From Pontederia crassipes (Eukaryota > Streptophyta > Magnoliopsida > Commelinales > Pontederiaceae): a DNA stretch of 64,000 nt. Position numbers and translations under genes: made by a program. The stretch spans positions 4,903,001 to 4,967,000 of the forward strand of contig CM060191.1 of assembly GCA_030549335.1 (NCBI GenBank). Direction: 5' to 3'. The notes beneath the pieces were generated by a model. The model saw nothing but the letters and a program-made list of their open reading frames with translations. It was not told where the DNA came from and made no database searches. Positions 11,790 to 24,390 of the stretch are shown piece by piece (the stretch's first letter is position 1; each line of letters begins with the position of its first letter).

Positions 11790-12150
11790 TCGGCACGGCC
11801 GTGAAAACATAGTGGCACGACCGTGCCGATGAGAACGACATGGTCGGGTCTACTGGTATAGGCGTGCTGGAAGGGGGAGATGGCACGGGCGTTCCATAAG
11901 AGGGCATGATCGTGACAAAGTGCGAGAGAGGTCGACCGGTTCAAAAGGGTCGATCGACCGATCAGGGCACGGGCGTACCAAAGGGGTGGCACGACTATGA
12001 CGACTTGGAAGGTCGGTCGATAGATGCCGACCGACCTTTTACTTAGATTTGGTCGAGCGATGGCACGAGCATGCCCACATTGTGGCACGACCGTAACGGT
12101 GGCGGCATGGGCGTGCCCGACGAGTGGCACGGCCATGATGGTGGGGTTCC
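11790..12150. repeat. Cluster of degenerate GGCACGRSCGTGCC motifs
   Basis: About ten copies of a near-palindromic 14-mer of the form GGCACG-(A/G)(C/G)-CGTGCC lie in about 360 bp, at irregular spacing, mixed with GGTCGGTCGA / TCGACCGACC words. The surrounding DNA is AT-rich, so the block stands out by composition. No open frame is convincing. It may be part of an LTR element's non-coding region; this is inference. Confidence 0.55.
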
Positions 12151-12179
12151 AGGCCGATTTCAACTCGAAATTCACTTGA

Positions 12180-13640
12180 ATTATTAATAGAATTTCATCC
12201 TAGCATAATTCTTGAATCCTAACAATCATCGGGGAAATCCAATACAATAACAATCAATTTTACAACAAGAAATCAACCAAACAATCACAAAATCAAGAAG
12301 AACAGAGCAATACTATTCTTTTTGTGAGGCTTTCATAATCTTTCGTTCGTTTAACATGGGAAATTGATCTATCCAATTTATGCAAGGTGATTTCAATTCA
12401 CCCACCTTATTTCACGTTTGTTCCTTGCTTTGGATCATTGAAAATCCTATCGGTTGTGTTCTCCCTGCACCTGCTCTCTCTCTCTTCTTGGTGTCGGCCT
12501 CCTGAAATTCAATTAGGAACAATCAACAACCTTACTATGGATTGCGACACCAAGAGGCATGCATGAGAGAGGGAAGGAAGGAATCGATTGATCCTGTCGA
12601 CTTGCCTCTTGGATGTTGCCCAATGCCTCAACAAAATTCGGGGAAGAGTTCGCGAGTTTAAGGGGGAAGAGAGGCTTAACGAAAGGTTTGTTTTATCTAA
12701 TAATCATCATCTCTTGATTAAGTCTAATCCTATAAATGATATAATCTATATTCCTCTGTTGTTATCTCATTGTAAGAATAAACCTATGGTTTTATCTCTA
12801 CACCAAGCCATTTCTTTGTGATTTTTTTTGCTTTATCCCTTTTTTTTAGTTGTTACAAATGATGAAATGATCAATTAAAAAATGAAATGTGAACTTTTAC
12901 TTGATTAATGATGAAATAATTCTCTTCTAAATAAAAGATGAGCAGTCGCTCGATGATTATAATGGAATCAAGATATGATCTTTACTTGTGGTCAAAATAT
13001 TGATCCTTTAATTATTCCCATTCACATTTATGTTGTTGTTCAAGGATAGAATTAAAAACCTCACGGTTATATGATATGAATCATATTTCATTGTTCTTAT
13101 TATAGGTTGACTTTTTAATGAACTTTCTTTATCAATGCTCAAATGATCTATTTTATAACTTTCTTATGATGTTATCACATTAAGCTTTGTGCTTGTATAT
13201 AGGAGTTTGTCTTCCTTATGTGGATCCCACTAAATAAATGATTTTGTGTTTGGCCTATTGATGTGTGTATGCGATGACATGTGCACATAAATAGATGTTT
13301 TTTTTTGTTATTATATGTTGAATCTTGTGTTGAGACTATGGATTGCATTAAAGCTTCAAACTTGGGATGCTTATTACATGTGATATACTTAGAACGATGA
13401 TGTTGTTGATTCATACTACCGTAGCTTCCACATTTATGTACTCTTTTATTTCAACTTTTGCTTATGCTTTTAGAGATTTAATAATTTATTTTGTATAAGT
13501 CTTTTGCTAACATGTTGTCTCATTGACCACTTTGACAACAGAAGTGACAAGATGCACGGAAGCTTCATTAGAAAGTTGAAGTTTGGGACGTTATACCTCT
13601 TGTTTACCTTATGTTTGCACGAACAGGGGAGAAAGATTAT
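12180..13640. other. Gene-free AT-rich DNA
   Basis: Short open frames exist but none shows a domain, signal peptide or conserved motif. I see no RNA gene and no clear element ends. Confidence 0.5.
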
Positions 13641-13805
13641 TTAACTTTAACATTAGAGGACCGTTGAGGCCGTTAGTCAAGGAAGGAGGAAGGAGGGGCT
13701 AAGGAGGAGGAGATCAACACGTGGATCACACACGCAACCTCAAATGTAGGTGCAACTTTGGATCAACTTAAGGATACATTAATCTTCATAGGACAACTTT
13801 CTATA

Positions 13806-14396
13806 AAAAATTAAATCAAATGCCCTCCAACTTTGATCATTTTCCTAACTCTACCCTTCAACTTTAGTTTGTAATATAAATGCCCTCCATCTTATTATTT
13901 GTTTCACGAAATTCCGTTTTGACCAGGAATACCCAATTTTTTTATCACTGTACTGACGTGGTGACACTTTTTCTCCTCCATGTAAGCAAAAATCCAACAT
14001 GGCATCATAAAAAAATTAGAAAAATGCATTGCCCCTGCAAGCTCCGACGAAGATGGGGGCGCGGGGAAAGAGTGTGGGGGGGAGCGTGAGGCCCCCGCAC
14101 ATGCTGAAATTTTTTAATTATTATTATTTATTATATTATTATATTATTATTTTGTATTTTATATTTTTTATTAATTTGCTGGCGTGGAGTTTGTGTGACG
14201 GTACCATGACGGATGCTCTCATGCATGGCAGAAAGAGAGCATCGTTACGTCAACGGATCGACCGAGAAATCGGATATTCCCGGTCAGAAGGGCATTTCGT
14301 TAAACAAATGATAAGATTGAGGACATTCGTGTTACAAAGTGAAGTTGAAGGATATTGAGCAAACGTCAAAGTTAGGGAGCATTTAGTGTAATTTAC
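13806..14396. mobile_element. Long-TIR (fold-back type) DNA element, about 590 bp
   Basis: The left arm (from 13806, AAATGCCCTCCAACTTTG) and the right arm (ending about 14396, read in reverse AAATGCTCCCTAACTTTG) are inverted copies over roughly 150 bp. The middle is GC-rich (about 14030-14100) then AT-rich (14105-14180), as in the element at the left edge of the window. No target duplication is evident. It is non-coding and the superfamily is uncertain. Confidence 0.7.
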
Positions 14397-14896
14397 TCAT
14401 CTCATGTCTTAAGTGATTTATAAATCAAATTTGAGACTGTCTAAAATTATATCTTTTTTGGGGTACCCACTCAAGGTCTCACTAATTTAGAACTGAGGTA
14501 ACGACCAAATTTATACTCCTCTAACCAAGTGATGATTTTAGGAATTAAACTTGGAACTACTAATTCCTCTCGACCTTGAGACATAATCCTTCTAACCAAT
14601 TGTACAAATCAAACTTGTTAAAAACTATATATTTTGATGTGTGAGATATGTGATATGTGTTTATTATATCTTTTGATGTGTGAGATGTATGTATGTATGT
14701 CACTTAAAACAAAGTCCACATCATACGAGAATGTACCCTAACTTCAATGCCTAGGTTTGATATATAGAGAATTAAGATTCCATATCATAATCATTCTAAT
14801 TTTGTATACAATCTTGCATAATAGAATTATGACTTTGAACTCTTTTTTTTCTTCTAGTGACTTTGCATAAAGCTAGGATTTTATGTATATATATAC

Positions 14897-14940
<44 letters not shown>

Positions 14941-15238
14941 AACATGTATCGATGAACTAAAGCTTTTAATTTGAAAGACCAAAATAATTTTTATGAGAAC
15001 CGAGTTACCAAACTTGTACTTACAATCATGAAGGCAAGTTCACGATCATGAATTCCACTTGCACGATCGTGAAGGTGAGTTCATCTTAGCTCACATATGT
15101 GAATTATGTTCATTGTGAATTTCATGTTACCACCATGAACAAGATCTGTGCCATTTTAGATGGTTATGAAGTCCTAATTTCACCAAACCTACACAATATG
15201 CCCTTTTGTGTTTTTGAATATTCCCTTGATGGATTACC
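14397..15238. other. AT-rich intergenic DNA with a (TA)n(GT)n microsatellite
   Basis: A mixed TA then GT microsatellite lies at about 14884-14939. Nothing else recognisable; no gene seen. Confidence 0.6.
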
Positions 15239-15866
15239 CACTACAAGAAAAAGCCTGATTTCAGATGATTCTTTTTCGATGGGCTGAAATTCATCTGAAG
15301 TACAGACAGATTTTTCGACGGATTGAAATATCCGATGTAATTATCGTTAGAGAAATTTTCGACGGTTCTGGTTGTCTAAACTTACGACAGTTTAAAATTC
15401 GTCGCAATATCCGTCGAAATTTTTTATGCTCGTGACCGTTGAAAATAGTAAATCCGGGTGATTAGTTTTCCATGTGGACTTTCGACCGTCGAAAGTTTCG
15501 ACGATTCTTGTATCTGTCGAAACTTTCAGCAGTCTTAGCCGTCGAAAAATGTTGGTGTTAACAATACTTAATAGTTTATCTATATTTTTACTTTCGACGG
15601 TTCGAGCCATCGAAAGTTGAGAGGGTTTGAAGAACCGTCAAAACTTTCGACGATTAGAATCGTCAGAATTTGAACTCATTTTATATATAATTTAAAATTT
15701 TTCGACGATTTTGACTGTCAAAACGGAAGATATATAATTTATATTTCTATTTTACTTGATATATAATATTATATTATGCGACGGTTAGAACCGTCGAAAG
15801 TTTTGATGATCGTCTGAATTTGAATTAATATTTTATATTTTTTACCTACATGCGACGATAAAAAAT
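15239..15866 (+). mobile_element. CACTA transposon end with subterminal repeats
   Basis: It starts with the CACTA terminus CACTACAAGAAAAAG and continues with many short inverted words of the type TTCGACGGTT / AACCGTCGAAA, the subterminal repeats expected of CACTA elements. The same start and words occur in the complete small CACTA element at 57401-57867. The right end is not seen; a Mutator-like element begins at the right border, so the CACTA copy may have been interrupted or cut off. Confidence 0.75.
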
Positions 15867-16115
15867 GGATAAGAAAAGGATGTTGTGGGGAAAAAACTTC
15901 CCCGTATATATGGGGCATCCTTAGATTTCCATCCGAAGACGCACAAAAGAGCGCGGTTCAGAATTTAAAAAATGTCCTTCTAAGTGAATGTAAACCCGGT
16001 TCTTGTCATGTGTTGTTGGGTCCAAAAAAAAACCCGCATCAGCCCCCAAAACCCTCGTCTGCGAAGCTGAACCCCAATCCCCCTCCTGTGAGACGAATCC
16101 CTTCGCCCCCAAACG
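15867..16115 (+). repeat. MULE left terminal inverted repeat
   Basis: It pairs with 21257-21508. Similarity is high (about nine of ten bases by eye) and stops at CCCCCAAACG on both sides. Confidence 0.9.
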
Positions 16116-16719
16116 AGAGACACGTATTATTGCTTGCATTCTGGATGAACAAGGAGGTGGCCAGGCTGAGGGAGACGAGATGTGGGTGGAGGGATCCGAA
16201 CTCGTGGAAAGATGCAGTGGCGGAGGCTTCGACGTCGTTGCCGCTGGCATTGACAAGGACGATGAGGTTTCCAATAAAGTCGATATAGGCATTCTCACAT
16301 GTTCCGACGACGCCAGCGATTGAGGATGAGCAGCGGCGATATGGAGTGATTTGTCGACGGAAAAAAAGAGATCTGGAGCAATTTGGTGGCGAACATGAGA
16401 GAGCTTATCATGACGAGGAGTGGAGACAGATTTGTAAGATGTTGAGCATTAGAAAGTTTATGTTTTAAAGAGATTGAAAGCTTTTGAACTGGTAGTGAAG
16501 CTTTTTTTTATTACTCGCAGGCCATTCTAAGGGTACTCATCTATTGAAATGTGGAAGGGGAGGAAAGCCAAATTTTAGATAGGTGATGTAGCTTTTAATT
16601 GCATTAGTACATTAGCCACATAGTAACATTGTATGCAAACCATTTCCACTTCTGACTGTGCACATTATTATATCATTGTTACTTCAACTATGTAGCTTAT
16701 ATTCACGTCTTCTACTACC

Positions 16720-19230
16720 ATGGATGCAAATAATATACAACTACATGACGATGCCTTTGGATTATCGTTGACACAAAGGTATTTTGAATGCGTAATTTTT
16801 TTCAGCTTAATGTACTTAATTTTTTGTAGCCTAACTTATATAACATTTTCAGTCGTGATAAGGACATGGTAATGGATAATGAAGAGGGACACCATATAAT
16901 TGGGAAACATGATCATGGACATCTTGTTAACAAACCAATTGTAGGAATGGTCTTTGATTCCGAAAATGAGGCTGATACAATCTATATGCTAGAGTAGTGG
17001 GGTTTTCAGTGAGAAAATCTTATACCACAAAGTGTAAAAAAACTAGCAAAATCATCATTAGGTTGTTTGTATGCTCGAAGCAAGGACATAAGAATACTAG
17101 TGATGAAGAGTTAGGAAAGCAAATTAAAAGAAGAAAAAGAGAAGTAAGAGTTGATTGTGATGCTCATTTACAAGTGGTTGTGAGAAGTGATGGTAAATGG
17201 GAGGTGAGAAAGTTTGAAGAAAAGCACAAACATATTCTTGCTACTCCTACCAAAGTTGCTATGTTGCGGTCACACAATGAAGCACGTAAAAGTTCTGGAA
17301 AGGCCATAGATGCATTTCATGATGCGGGCATGGGCCCATCTTTGATTTCTAAAGTTCTCAACTTTTCAAGTGAGCCATCGATTACACCTCAAATGTGCAG
17401 TGATCATTTGAAGAAAACACATCAGCATAACTTAGGCGAAGAATGTATGGATGTAATTAGATATTTTTAAAAAAAATGACCACAGGCAAAGATTTTATCT
17501 TTAGTTGGAAAGTTGACAAGAATAAGGTTGCAAGGAGTGTCTTTTGGGCAGATTCTAGATCAAGAGACAGTTATGTGATGTTTGGAGACGTTGTCAGCTT
17601 TGATATAACCTACAGGACGAACAAACTATGCATGCCATTTGCACCATTTACTTGTGTCAACCACCATAGACAATCGATCTTGTTTGGTTGTGCATTATTA
17701 GCTGATGAAACAGAGGAGACATTCACTTGGTTATTCGAAACATGGTTAGAATGCATGCGTGACAAGCATCCTAAGTGTATTATTATTGATCAAGACATAG
17801 TTATGGGCAATGCTATTCGAATTCACTTGGTTATTCGAAACATGGTTAGAATGCATGCGTGACAAGCATCCTAAGTGTATTATTATTGATCAAGACATAG
17901 TTATGGGCAATGCTATTCGAAAGGTGTTTCCAAACACACATCACATGTATTGTATTTGGCATATTCAGAGAAATTCCATGGGTAACCTTCAAGATTTATA
18001 TGCTCGAGATAACTTCCAACAAGACTATGGCAAATGGATTCATGGCTCATCAAGTATTGAGGAATTTGAAAATACATGGACATTGTTAAAGGAAAAATAT
18101 GAAATTCATGATGGACACTGGCTTTTAGTTATGTATGAGAAACGACAACATTGGGTTTCGTTATATTTGAATGACGTGTTTGCTGCAGGCATGCAGACAA
18201 CCCAAAGATCAGAAAGCATGAATTCATTTTTCGATGGATTCGTAAATTCTAATACATCTTTAGCTGAGTTTGTAAAGTAGTACGACAAGGCTATTTTCTC
18301 TCGTCGTGAGGCCGAAAAATGTGAGGATTTCAAAAATATGAACTCCAAAGCTGATTTGATTACTAAAAATGCATTAGAGAAACATGCACGAGATGTCTAT
18401 ACATATTAAAATTTTATAATATTTCAAAAGAAATTTCTACATATGTTTGATTTCAACTCGAGCCGAATTGAACAAGATTCTTGCAAAGTTGTGTTTCATG
18501 TATTCATGGATGGGGACAAAAGAAATCATGTTGTGGAGTTGGAGCATCAACCAAGCATCTCCATCAAATGCTCGTGCAAAAGGTATGAGAGAAATGGCAT
18601 CTTTTGTGCTCATGCATTGTATATCCTTAAGATAGAAAATGTCACAAGATTATCTGAAAATACATTTTGCGTCGTTGGACAATGGAAGCGAGGTATTCGA
18701 TTAAACGCAAAGTGCATGACAGTGCATTCATGTGTAATAATGGGCAACACATTATAACTCATATTTCGGATTGGAATTTTAGACATAATATGAGGATTGC
18801 CACTGATATGAGCTTGCAATCACCCTATCATTTAGAAGTGTCGGCTTTGCTAGTTGATGAATTTATTGAAAAATTATCTTTGGTGCACGAGCATAATCCA
18901 ACTGATGTATTAACCGCCTCGAGAAGCAACTCCCAAGGGTTAAATGATATTGTTATACGTGATCCACCTCGTGTTAAATCAAAAGGGAGGTCAAAGAAAC
19001 TTACTAGGATAAAATCAGGTGTTGAGATTTCATTATCACAAAAGGAGAAAAAAAAAAGAGGACACGACGTAAGGTGGAGAAGAAAGAGGAGTACATGATT
19101 ATTGATTCATCAACTTTGGTAAGTTGTGTTTAAATGTTCATATCAACTTCTTTTATTATTATAGCTCTGATTAAATATGGGCAATACAGGTACAACAATG
19201 CAGCCAAGAGCCTATCGAGCCTAACACTCA
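16720..19230 (+). pseudogene. FAR1/FHY3-type MULE transposase, broken
   Basis: Recognisable parts in order: first exon 16720-16778, acidic start of exon 2 from 16853, FAR1 DNA-binding domain (about 16940-17250), MULE transposase core (17480-18280; aspartates in SFDITYR and IIIDQD, and the CIWHIQRN segment) and a SWIM zinc finger (C-S-C...C-A-H, about 18570-18615), then a lysine-rich tail. As a plain DNA transposon the breaks can be named: a frame change near 16980, a frame change at the A-run near 17470, an exact 100 bp tandem duplication (17721-17820 repeated 17821-17920), stop codons at 18278 and in the segment near 18405, and a frame change near 18655. Host FAR1-related genes share this architecture, but the flanking TIRs show this one belongs to the transposon. 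Confidence 0.9.
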
Positions 19231-20214
19231 AGTAATATTTTGACCTTTCAATCAGGTGTTATATGTGCATTTTTTTTCCGGATGATATGAGCATTTGCTT
19301 TTTTCATATGAAACCCAACAGGATTCAACAAGATTATAAGAAGTTGGAAAATGAAGACACAATGTATCTTCTTTAATTGCTATGTAAGACTTGAAAGGAT
19401 TTCATTTCTACGTAATTTCTTTCAACTGATTTTGACATTATTTTTCATATGAAACTTGGCAGGATTCATAAGGGTTACAAGGAAAAAGATATACACTTGG
19501 AAAATTCCTTTGAAGACTTGGACAATTTCTTACTAGTCTAATACATCATGTATTCTGAGCACTGCCACTGTTGTTAAGAATGTTTGCTCAAAAGTTTGTA
19601 AATTGAATTGTTGGATTAGTTTGTAATCTTTTGTTAGACGATTTCAACATTCTGCCTGGTGTAATGGATATGTGAGGAAAAGGACCGTGTGTTGATAGAA
19701 AGAATCTTGTTGGATCTGTAATGCTATCATATATTGTACAACGGAACTTCTCAATGACTTGTAAATCAATGGATGCTAATGTTGATTTTGTCAGTGTACT
19801 AGCTAATGAACACATTGTCTCTCGGATTCGATTAATGGATACAAGGCATTTGCTTGCATGGTTATGCAATGCTATTCTTATTCTACAAGGGAACTTCTCA
19901 ATGCATGTACACCAAGAGACTTGTAAATTGGTTGATCCATCTCCAACAACCAGGAACACAAGGACTTGTAAATAGCTAATAAACAAACATACTTATTAAT
20001 CGATACAAGGCATTTACAAACATACTCACACATTGCACATCTATAACATGAAGATTTGAATTCAGAAAGAACAGGTCCATGTGTCCATTGAGAATTTTAC
20101 AAATTTATAAGAGGAAAGAAGACTGATCGCATATTCTTTACATCAGAATCTCCCAAATACATAGCATAATATGGCACCTATCATTAACAATAGTAACTTC
20201 ATACAGCTCTTCTC
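19231..20214. other. MULE interior between the convergent genes
   Basis: Possible last transposase exons lie at about 19190-19340 (short frames behind AG acceptors). The rest is AT-rich without a recognised frame. Confidence 0.4.
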
Positions 20215-20629
20215 TCACTTGAGCCTTCGAATGGAATCTTCATGTGCCAAAACCTTATTAAGCAATCCTAAGAGAATGACTCGATACTTGTCCATGTTAT
20301 CTCTTTTGTTTTCACACATTTCCTTATTAGTTAACAATTCTATCAGGATAATCTTGTGTTGATCTTCCACAACAGAATCCATCCATTGGAAAAAACCACA
20401 ATCTAGATATTGAACTTGCAAAAAAAATTTCAGATAAATAGGAGTACATTAGACTAACATAATCATCTTATTTGTTCATTTACATACCCGAAAAATGAGG
20501 ACATCGCCTAAAGCGTCTTACTGGATTATTGGTTGTCCATGACGTGATTAGTCTCGTTTTCTCTCCGCATGCGCAGAATGGAGTATCAACGCCATATGAA
20601 GGATATGGAAAACAATTTGAAGATGACAT
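20215..20629 (-). CDS. Small GRF-type zinc-finger protein carried by the MULE
   Basis: Two exons on minus: 20629-20488 and 20414-20215, with a GT-AG intron (donor GTATGT, acceptor GCAAG). The reading frame is open for 113 codons. The protein begins MSSSNCFPYP and carries CACG at about residues 18-21, NPVRRFRRC at about 34-42 and LDCGFFQWMD at about 50-59. This is the C-x-C-G ... NPgR.f..C ... C.fF.W.D pattern of GRF zinc fingers, which bind nucleic acid and are often linked to plant transposons. The C-terminal half is charged and may be helical. The gene lies between the transposase 3' end and the right TIR and would be transcribed from the right TIR side. The frame is intact although the transposase is not. 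Its role is unknown: accessory protein (by position like mudrB) or captured host gene. Confidence 0.75.
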
Positions 20630-21256
20630 CTACTTGAAGGGAAAAAAAGTAGAACAACATGCACCAAAATTGTTAGTTCAGCTTACAGGAAAGGAAAGCT
20701 CAGGCATTTGTGAAACACATGTCCATATGCTTAGTATTTTAGCTTATAGCATGCATCAGATATGCATTGTTTAACTTACAGCGTGCACTCGATTGCCAAT
20801 GCTTGGCGAAGTGCAGCAAATTGCCAATGCAATTAAAGAAAAAGCTAGATGTATTTTTACACAACGCCACTGATATGGGAATAAGATAGAAAAAAGAGGA
20901 CCTAAGAAAACGAAACAGTTAATGTATCCTTCTGCTACTCTTGGCCAATGAAACTCTCGAGAACCACCAATGCGAACGTCTAAGTGCGACGCACCGGCGG
21001 ATGAGACAACAACAAAGGCGACGCACCGGCGGATCGGATGAGGAAGCACCTATGAGAGTAAGAACAAGATGAATCGACAGTTGTTGTAACGAGCGAGAAT
21101 AGGGTAGGAACCTGGCGGATTGGATGAGGCGACAGACAACACAACACTAGCGCCGATCGGATGAGGGTGGATCAGCAGTCCAGATCTCGGACCAGGCAAC
21201 AACGTCGGAGGTCGGGCTCGCCTTGGCTTTGACGGTGATCGATGGGGAGCTTTGTG
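20630..21256. other. MULE subterminal region upstream of the GRF gene
   Basis: It contains direct short repeats with GACGCACCGGCGGAT (about 20988-21034) and related GGCGGATYGGATGAGG words (to about 21175). It is likely the promoter and 5' untranslated part of the GRF gene. No open frame of note. Confidence 0.45.
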
Positions 21257-21508
21257 CGTTTGGGGGCGAAGGGATTCGGCTCACGGGAGGGGGATTGGGG
21301 CTTCAGCTTCGCAGACGAGGGTTTTGGGGGCTGATGCGGGTTTTTTTTGGACCCAAAAACACATGGCGAGAATCGGGTTTATATTCACTTAGAAGGACGT
21401 TTTTTAGATTCTGAACCGCGCCCTTTTGTGCGCCTGCGCCGTCAGATGGAAATATAAGGATGCCCCATATGTATGGGGAAGTTTTTTCCCCACAGGATCC
21501 TTCTCCCC
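21257..21508 (-). repeat. MULE right terminal inverted repeat
   Basis: Inverted partner of 15867-16115. The outer boundary is set by the limit of similarity just before ATATAAATA. Confidence 0.9.
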
Positions 21509-21880
21509 ATATAAATATCCGACCGCTCCGCTGTCACTATTTGGCTTTCCCTCCGACCGATCCCTATCTCTTGCGTGCCTCCGGCGGTCACCTCCCTCCC
21601 GATCTCCGGCTTCCCTCTGCAGTCCCGGCATCCGCGCTCCGCCGGCGCCTGTGAGACCCGCCGCCGCCGGCCTGCGCTCGCGACCCGCCGCCGCCTGAGC
21701 GAGCCGCCGTGCGCCGCCTGATCGACCCGCCGCCGCCTCTGCAACCGTTCGTCTCCGGCGCAGGTACGTCGTTCCCCCATCCTCCGGCTGCTCCTCTCCG
21801 CCCTTGCCCACGCCGCCGTTCGTTCCGGCGTTCTCCTCCGCCGGCCCTTGCCCACGCCGCGGCGGCAAGATCCCAAACAT
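21509..21880 (+). other. GC-rich, promoter- or leader-like block
   Basis: Directly outside the MULE, a TATA-like ATATAAATATCC (21509-21520) is followed by about 340 bp of very GC-rich DNA with many CCGCCGCC and CTCCGGC words, then AT-rich DNA. This looks like the promoter and GC-rich leader or first exon of a plant gene. No frame with a recognised domain follows, so no gene is called. Open frames on both strands here are by-products of the base composition. Confidence 0.35.
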
Positions 21881-22468
21881 ATGATATTCACCTTAAACAC
21901 ACATGTTTCGATCGATTCTTGGTTGGATATTCGAATGAATGAAGCTCTAATCTCGCCTTCCTCTCTCTCTTGCGTCGCCCGCGCCCGAAGGACCTGCCTA
22001 ATTTGATCTGCCATTTCCTGGCCGAGATCGAACCGTGGAGCAAATAAAACGAAAATAACAATGGCGAAAGTGAGAGACGAACAAGGAGAGGAAAATAGAA
22101 GAAAATCGAGTTTTTTATGGTCTCCACATATGAGGGCCTCCGCTCTTTAGAATTTCAGAGATCAATAGGGTAGGAGTTACAAATCTCGGTGAGTCACCGT
22201 GGAATTATGACAACAATCGAAATGGATCTTCCGATTCCTTTCTGTTCGTTGCACTTCCAAACGTTCGTCCGGTAGTGCGACGAGTAAGATCACCATAAGT
22301 CCGACGTCAGCAAGTAATAAAGTTTTAAATTTTTTACGAAATTTTGGTGTGCTACACAGAACATGAACGTAGATAAGCATAATGAGCATAATCAACTTCT
22401 TATCTCTTATTGGTGTGCAACGACAGAGCATCGGTTCAAGTTTGGATTAAGGATCATTAACATGTCCC

Positions 22469-23024
22469 TAGGGCTGAAAATGAGCCGAGCCATTCGCGAG
22501 CAACTCGTGGCTCGGCCTATTTTTAGCCTAGCTCGGCTCGGCTTATTATCAAAATAAGTCATACTAAAATATTAAATAAATCCTATTTTCTTAAAGAGGC
22601 TTAGCCTCTTAATAATTGGCCTAGCCTTATAGCTTATCAGGCCAAGATTTATTAATATATTATATTATATATATAATTTTTAATCCTTCATTTTTTAAAT
22701 CTTCAATTTTGAGTTCAATATTACTATTTTTATTATATGTTTAGAAGAAATATATTAGTGGTGTCTCTTTTATTTAGTTCATATATATTGTTTCTTTAGT
22801 AAATAAGATTTATTACATTTAATATAGTAGATCATCAAAAAATATATTTGCCTTAATAGGCTAATAAGTTAGGCCATGCATTAAAAGTTAATAAAACAAG
22901 GCAGACTAAGTTTATATTCATGGTTTGTTACTGGCTATAAGCCAGGCTTAAATATTTTTATTTTGCAACAGGCCTGGCCTATTTAAGCAGAAGCTTAGCT
23001 CGGCCTAGCTCGCGTCCAGCCTTG
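22469..23024. mobile_element. Non-autonomous hAT element (556 bp)
   Basis: A perfect 8 bp target duplication, CATGTCCC, lies at 22461-22468 and 23025-23032. The left end is TAGGGCTGAAAATGAGCC; the right end, in reverse, is CAAGGCTGGACGCGAGC. GCTCGGCT words follow inside both ends. An AT-rich middle is without coding sequence. An 8 bp duplication with (C/T)ARGGCTG ends fits hAT. Confidence 0.88.
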
Positions 23025-23039
23025 CATGTCCCCCTCCAT

Positions 23040-23720
<681 letters not shown>

Positions 23721-23724
23721 CTTC

Positions 23725-24185
<461 letters not shown>

Positions 24186-24207
24186 TTTTTGTTACTTGAC
24201 CAACCAT

Positions 24208-24390
24208 CAACAACAACAACAACAAAGCCTTATCCCACTAGGTGGGGTCGGCTACATGGATCATACGATGCCATATTCGTTGATCCATGTTCATGAGATT
24301 CGACAGGGTTTTACGCTGGCTGTCGGGGCCTAAGACAACCCTCCTCCTTTATCCGGACTTGGGACCGGCTATAAAACATAGGCGGAGTTG
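24208..24390 (-). mobile_element. SINE-like copy with RTE-type 3' tail (subfamily A)
   Basis: Read on minus: starts AACTCCGCCTATGTTTTATA, includes CCCAAGCCCGGATAAAGG and CGACAGCCAGCGTAAAACCC, and ends with the segment shared with the RTE LINE (CATGTAGCCGACCCCACCTA, GGATAAGGCTTTG) plus a TTG repeat tail. No coding sequence. A target duplication is not clear here. Confidence 0.8.

Larger units (their letters stand above)
15867..21508 (+). mobile_element. Mutator-like element (MULE) with long TIRs, transposase and antisense GRF gene
   Basis: Inverted repeats of about 240 bp mark the ends: left 15867-16115, right 21257-21508. The strongest common outer core is TGTGGGGAAAAAACTTCCCC (from 15884; reverse copy ending 21494). 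Similarity continues outward through AAGGAT to about 15867 and 21508. The flanking nine bases are AT-rich on both sides and similar but not identical, so a target duplication is possible but unproven. Inside, a FAR1-type transposase reads right (16720 to about 19230) and a small GRF zinc-finger gene reads left (20629-20215). The two are convergent, like mudrA/mudrB of maize MuDR. The transposase is broken, so the copy cannot act alone. Confidence 0.88.

Noticed and set aside
10731-12480. A Ty3/Gypsy LTR element
   Set aside because: Only the style of the text suggests it; no second LTR, primer site, purine tract or coding match was found.
15270-15860. Regularly spaced TTCGACGG words that look like an array of direct repeats
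   Set aside because: Not CRISPR: they alternate in orientation, are short and degenerate, follow a CACTA terminus, and this is a plant nuclear sequence.
15858-21517. A 9 bp target duplication for the MULE (ATAAAAAAT and ATATAAATA)
   Set aside because: The two differ at several positions and sit in AT-rich DNA, so I do not claim it.
21404-22014. Overlapping GC-rich open frames, mostly minus
   Set aside because: Composition effect across the MULE end and the adjoining GC-rich block; no domain and no agreement between frames.
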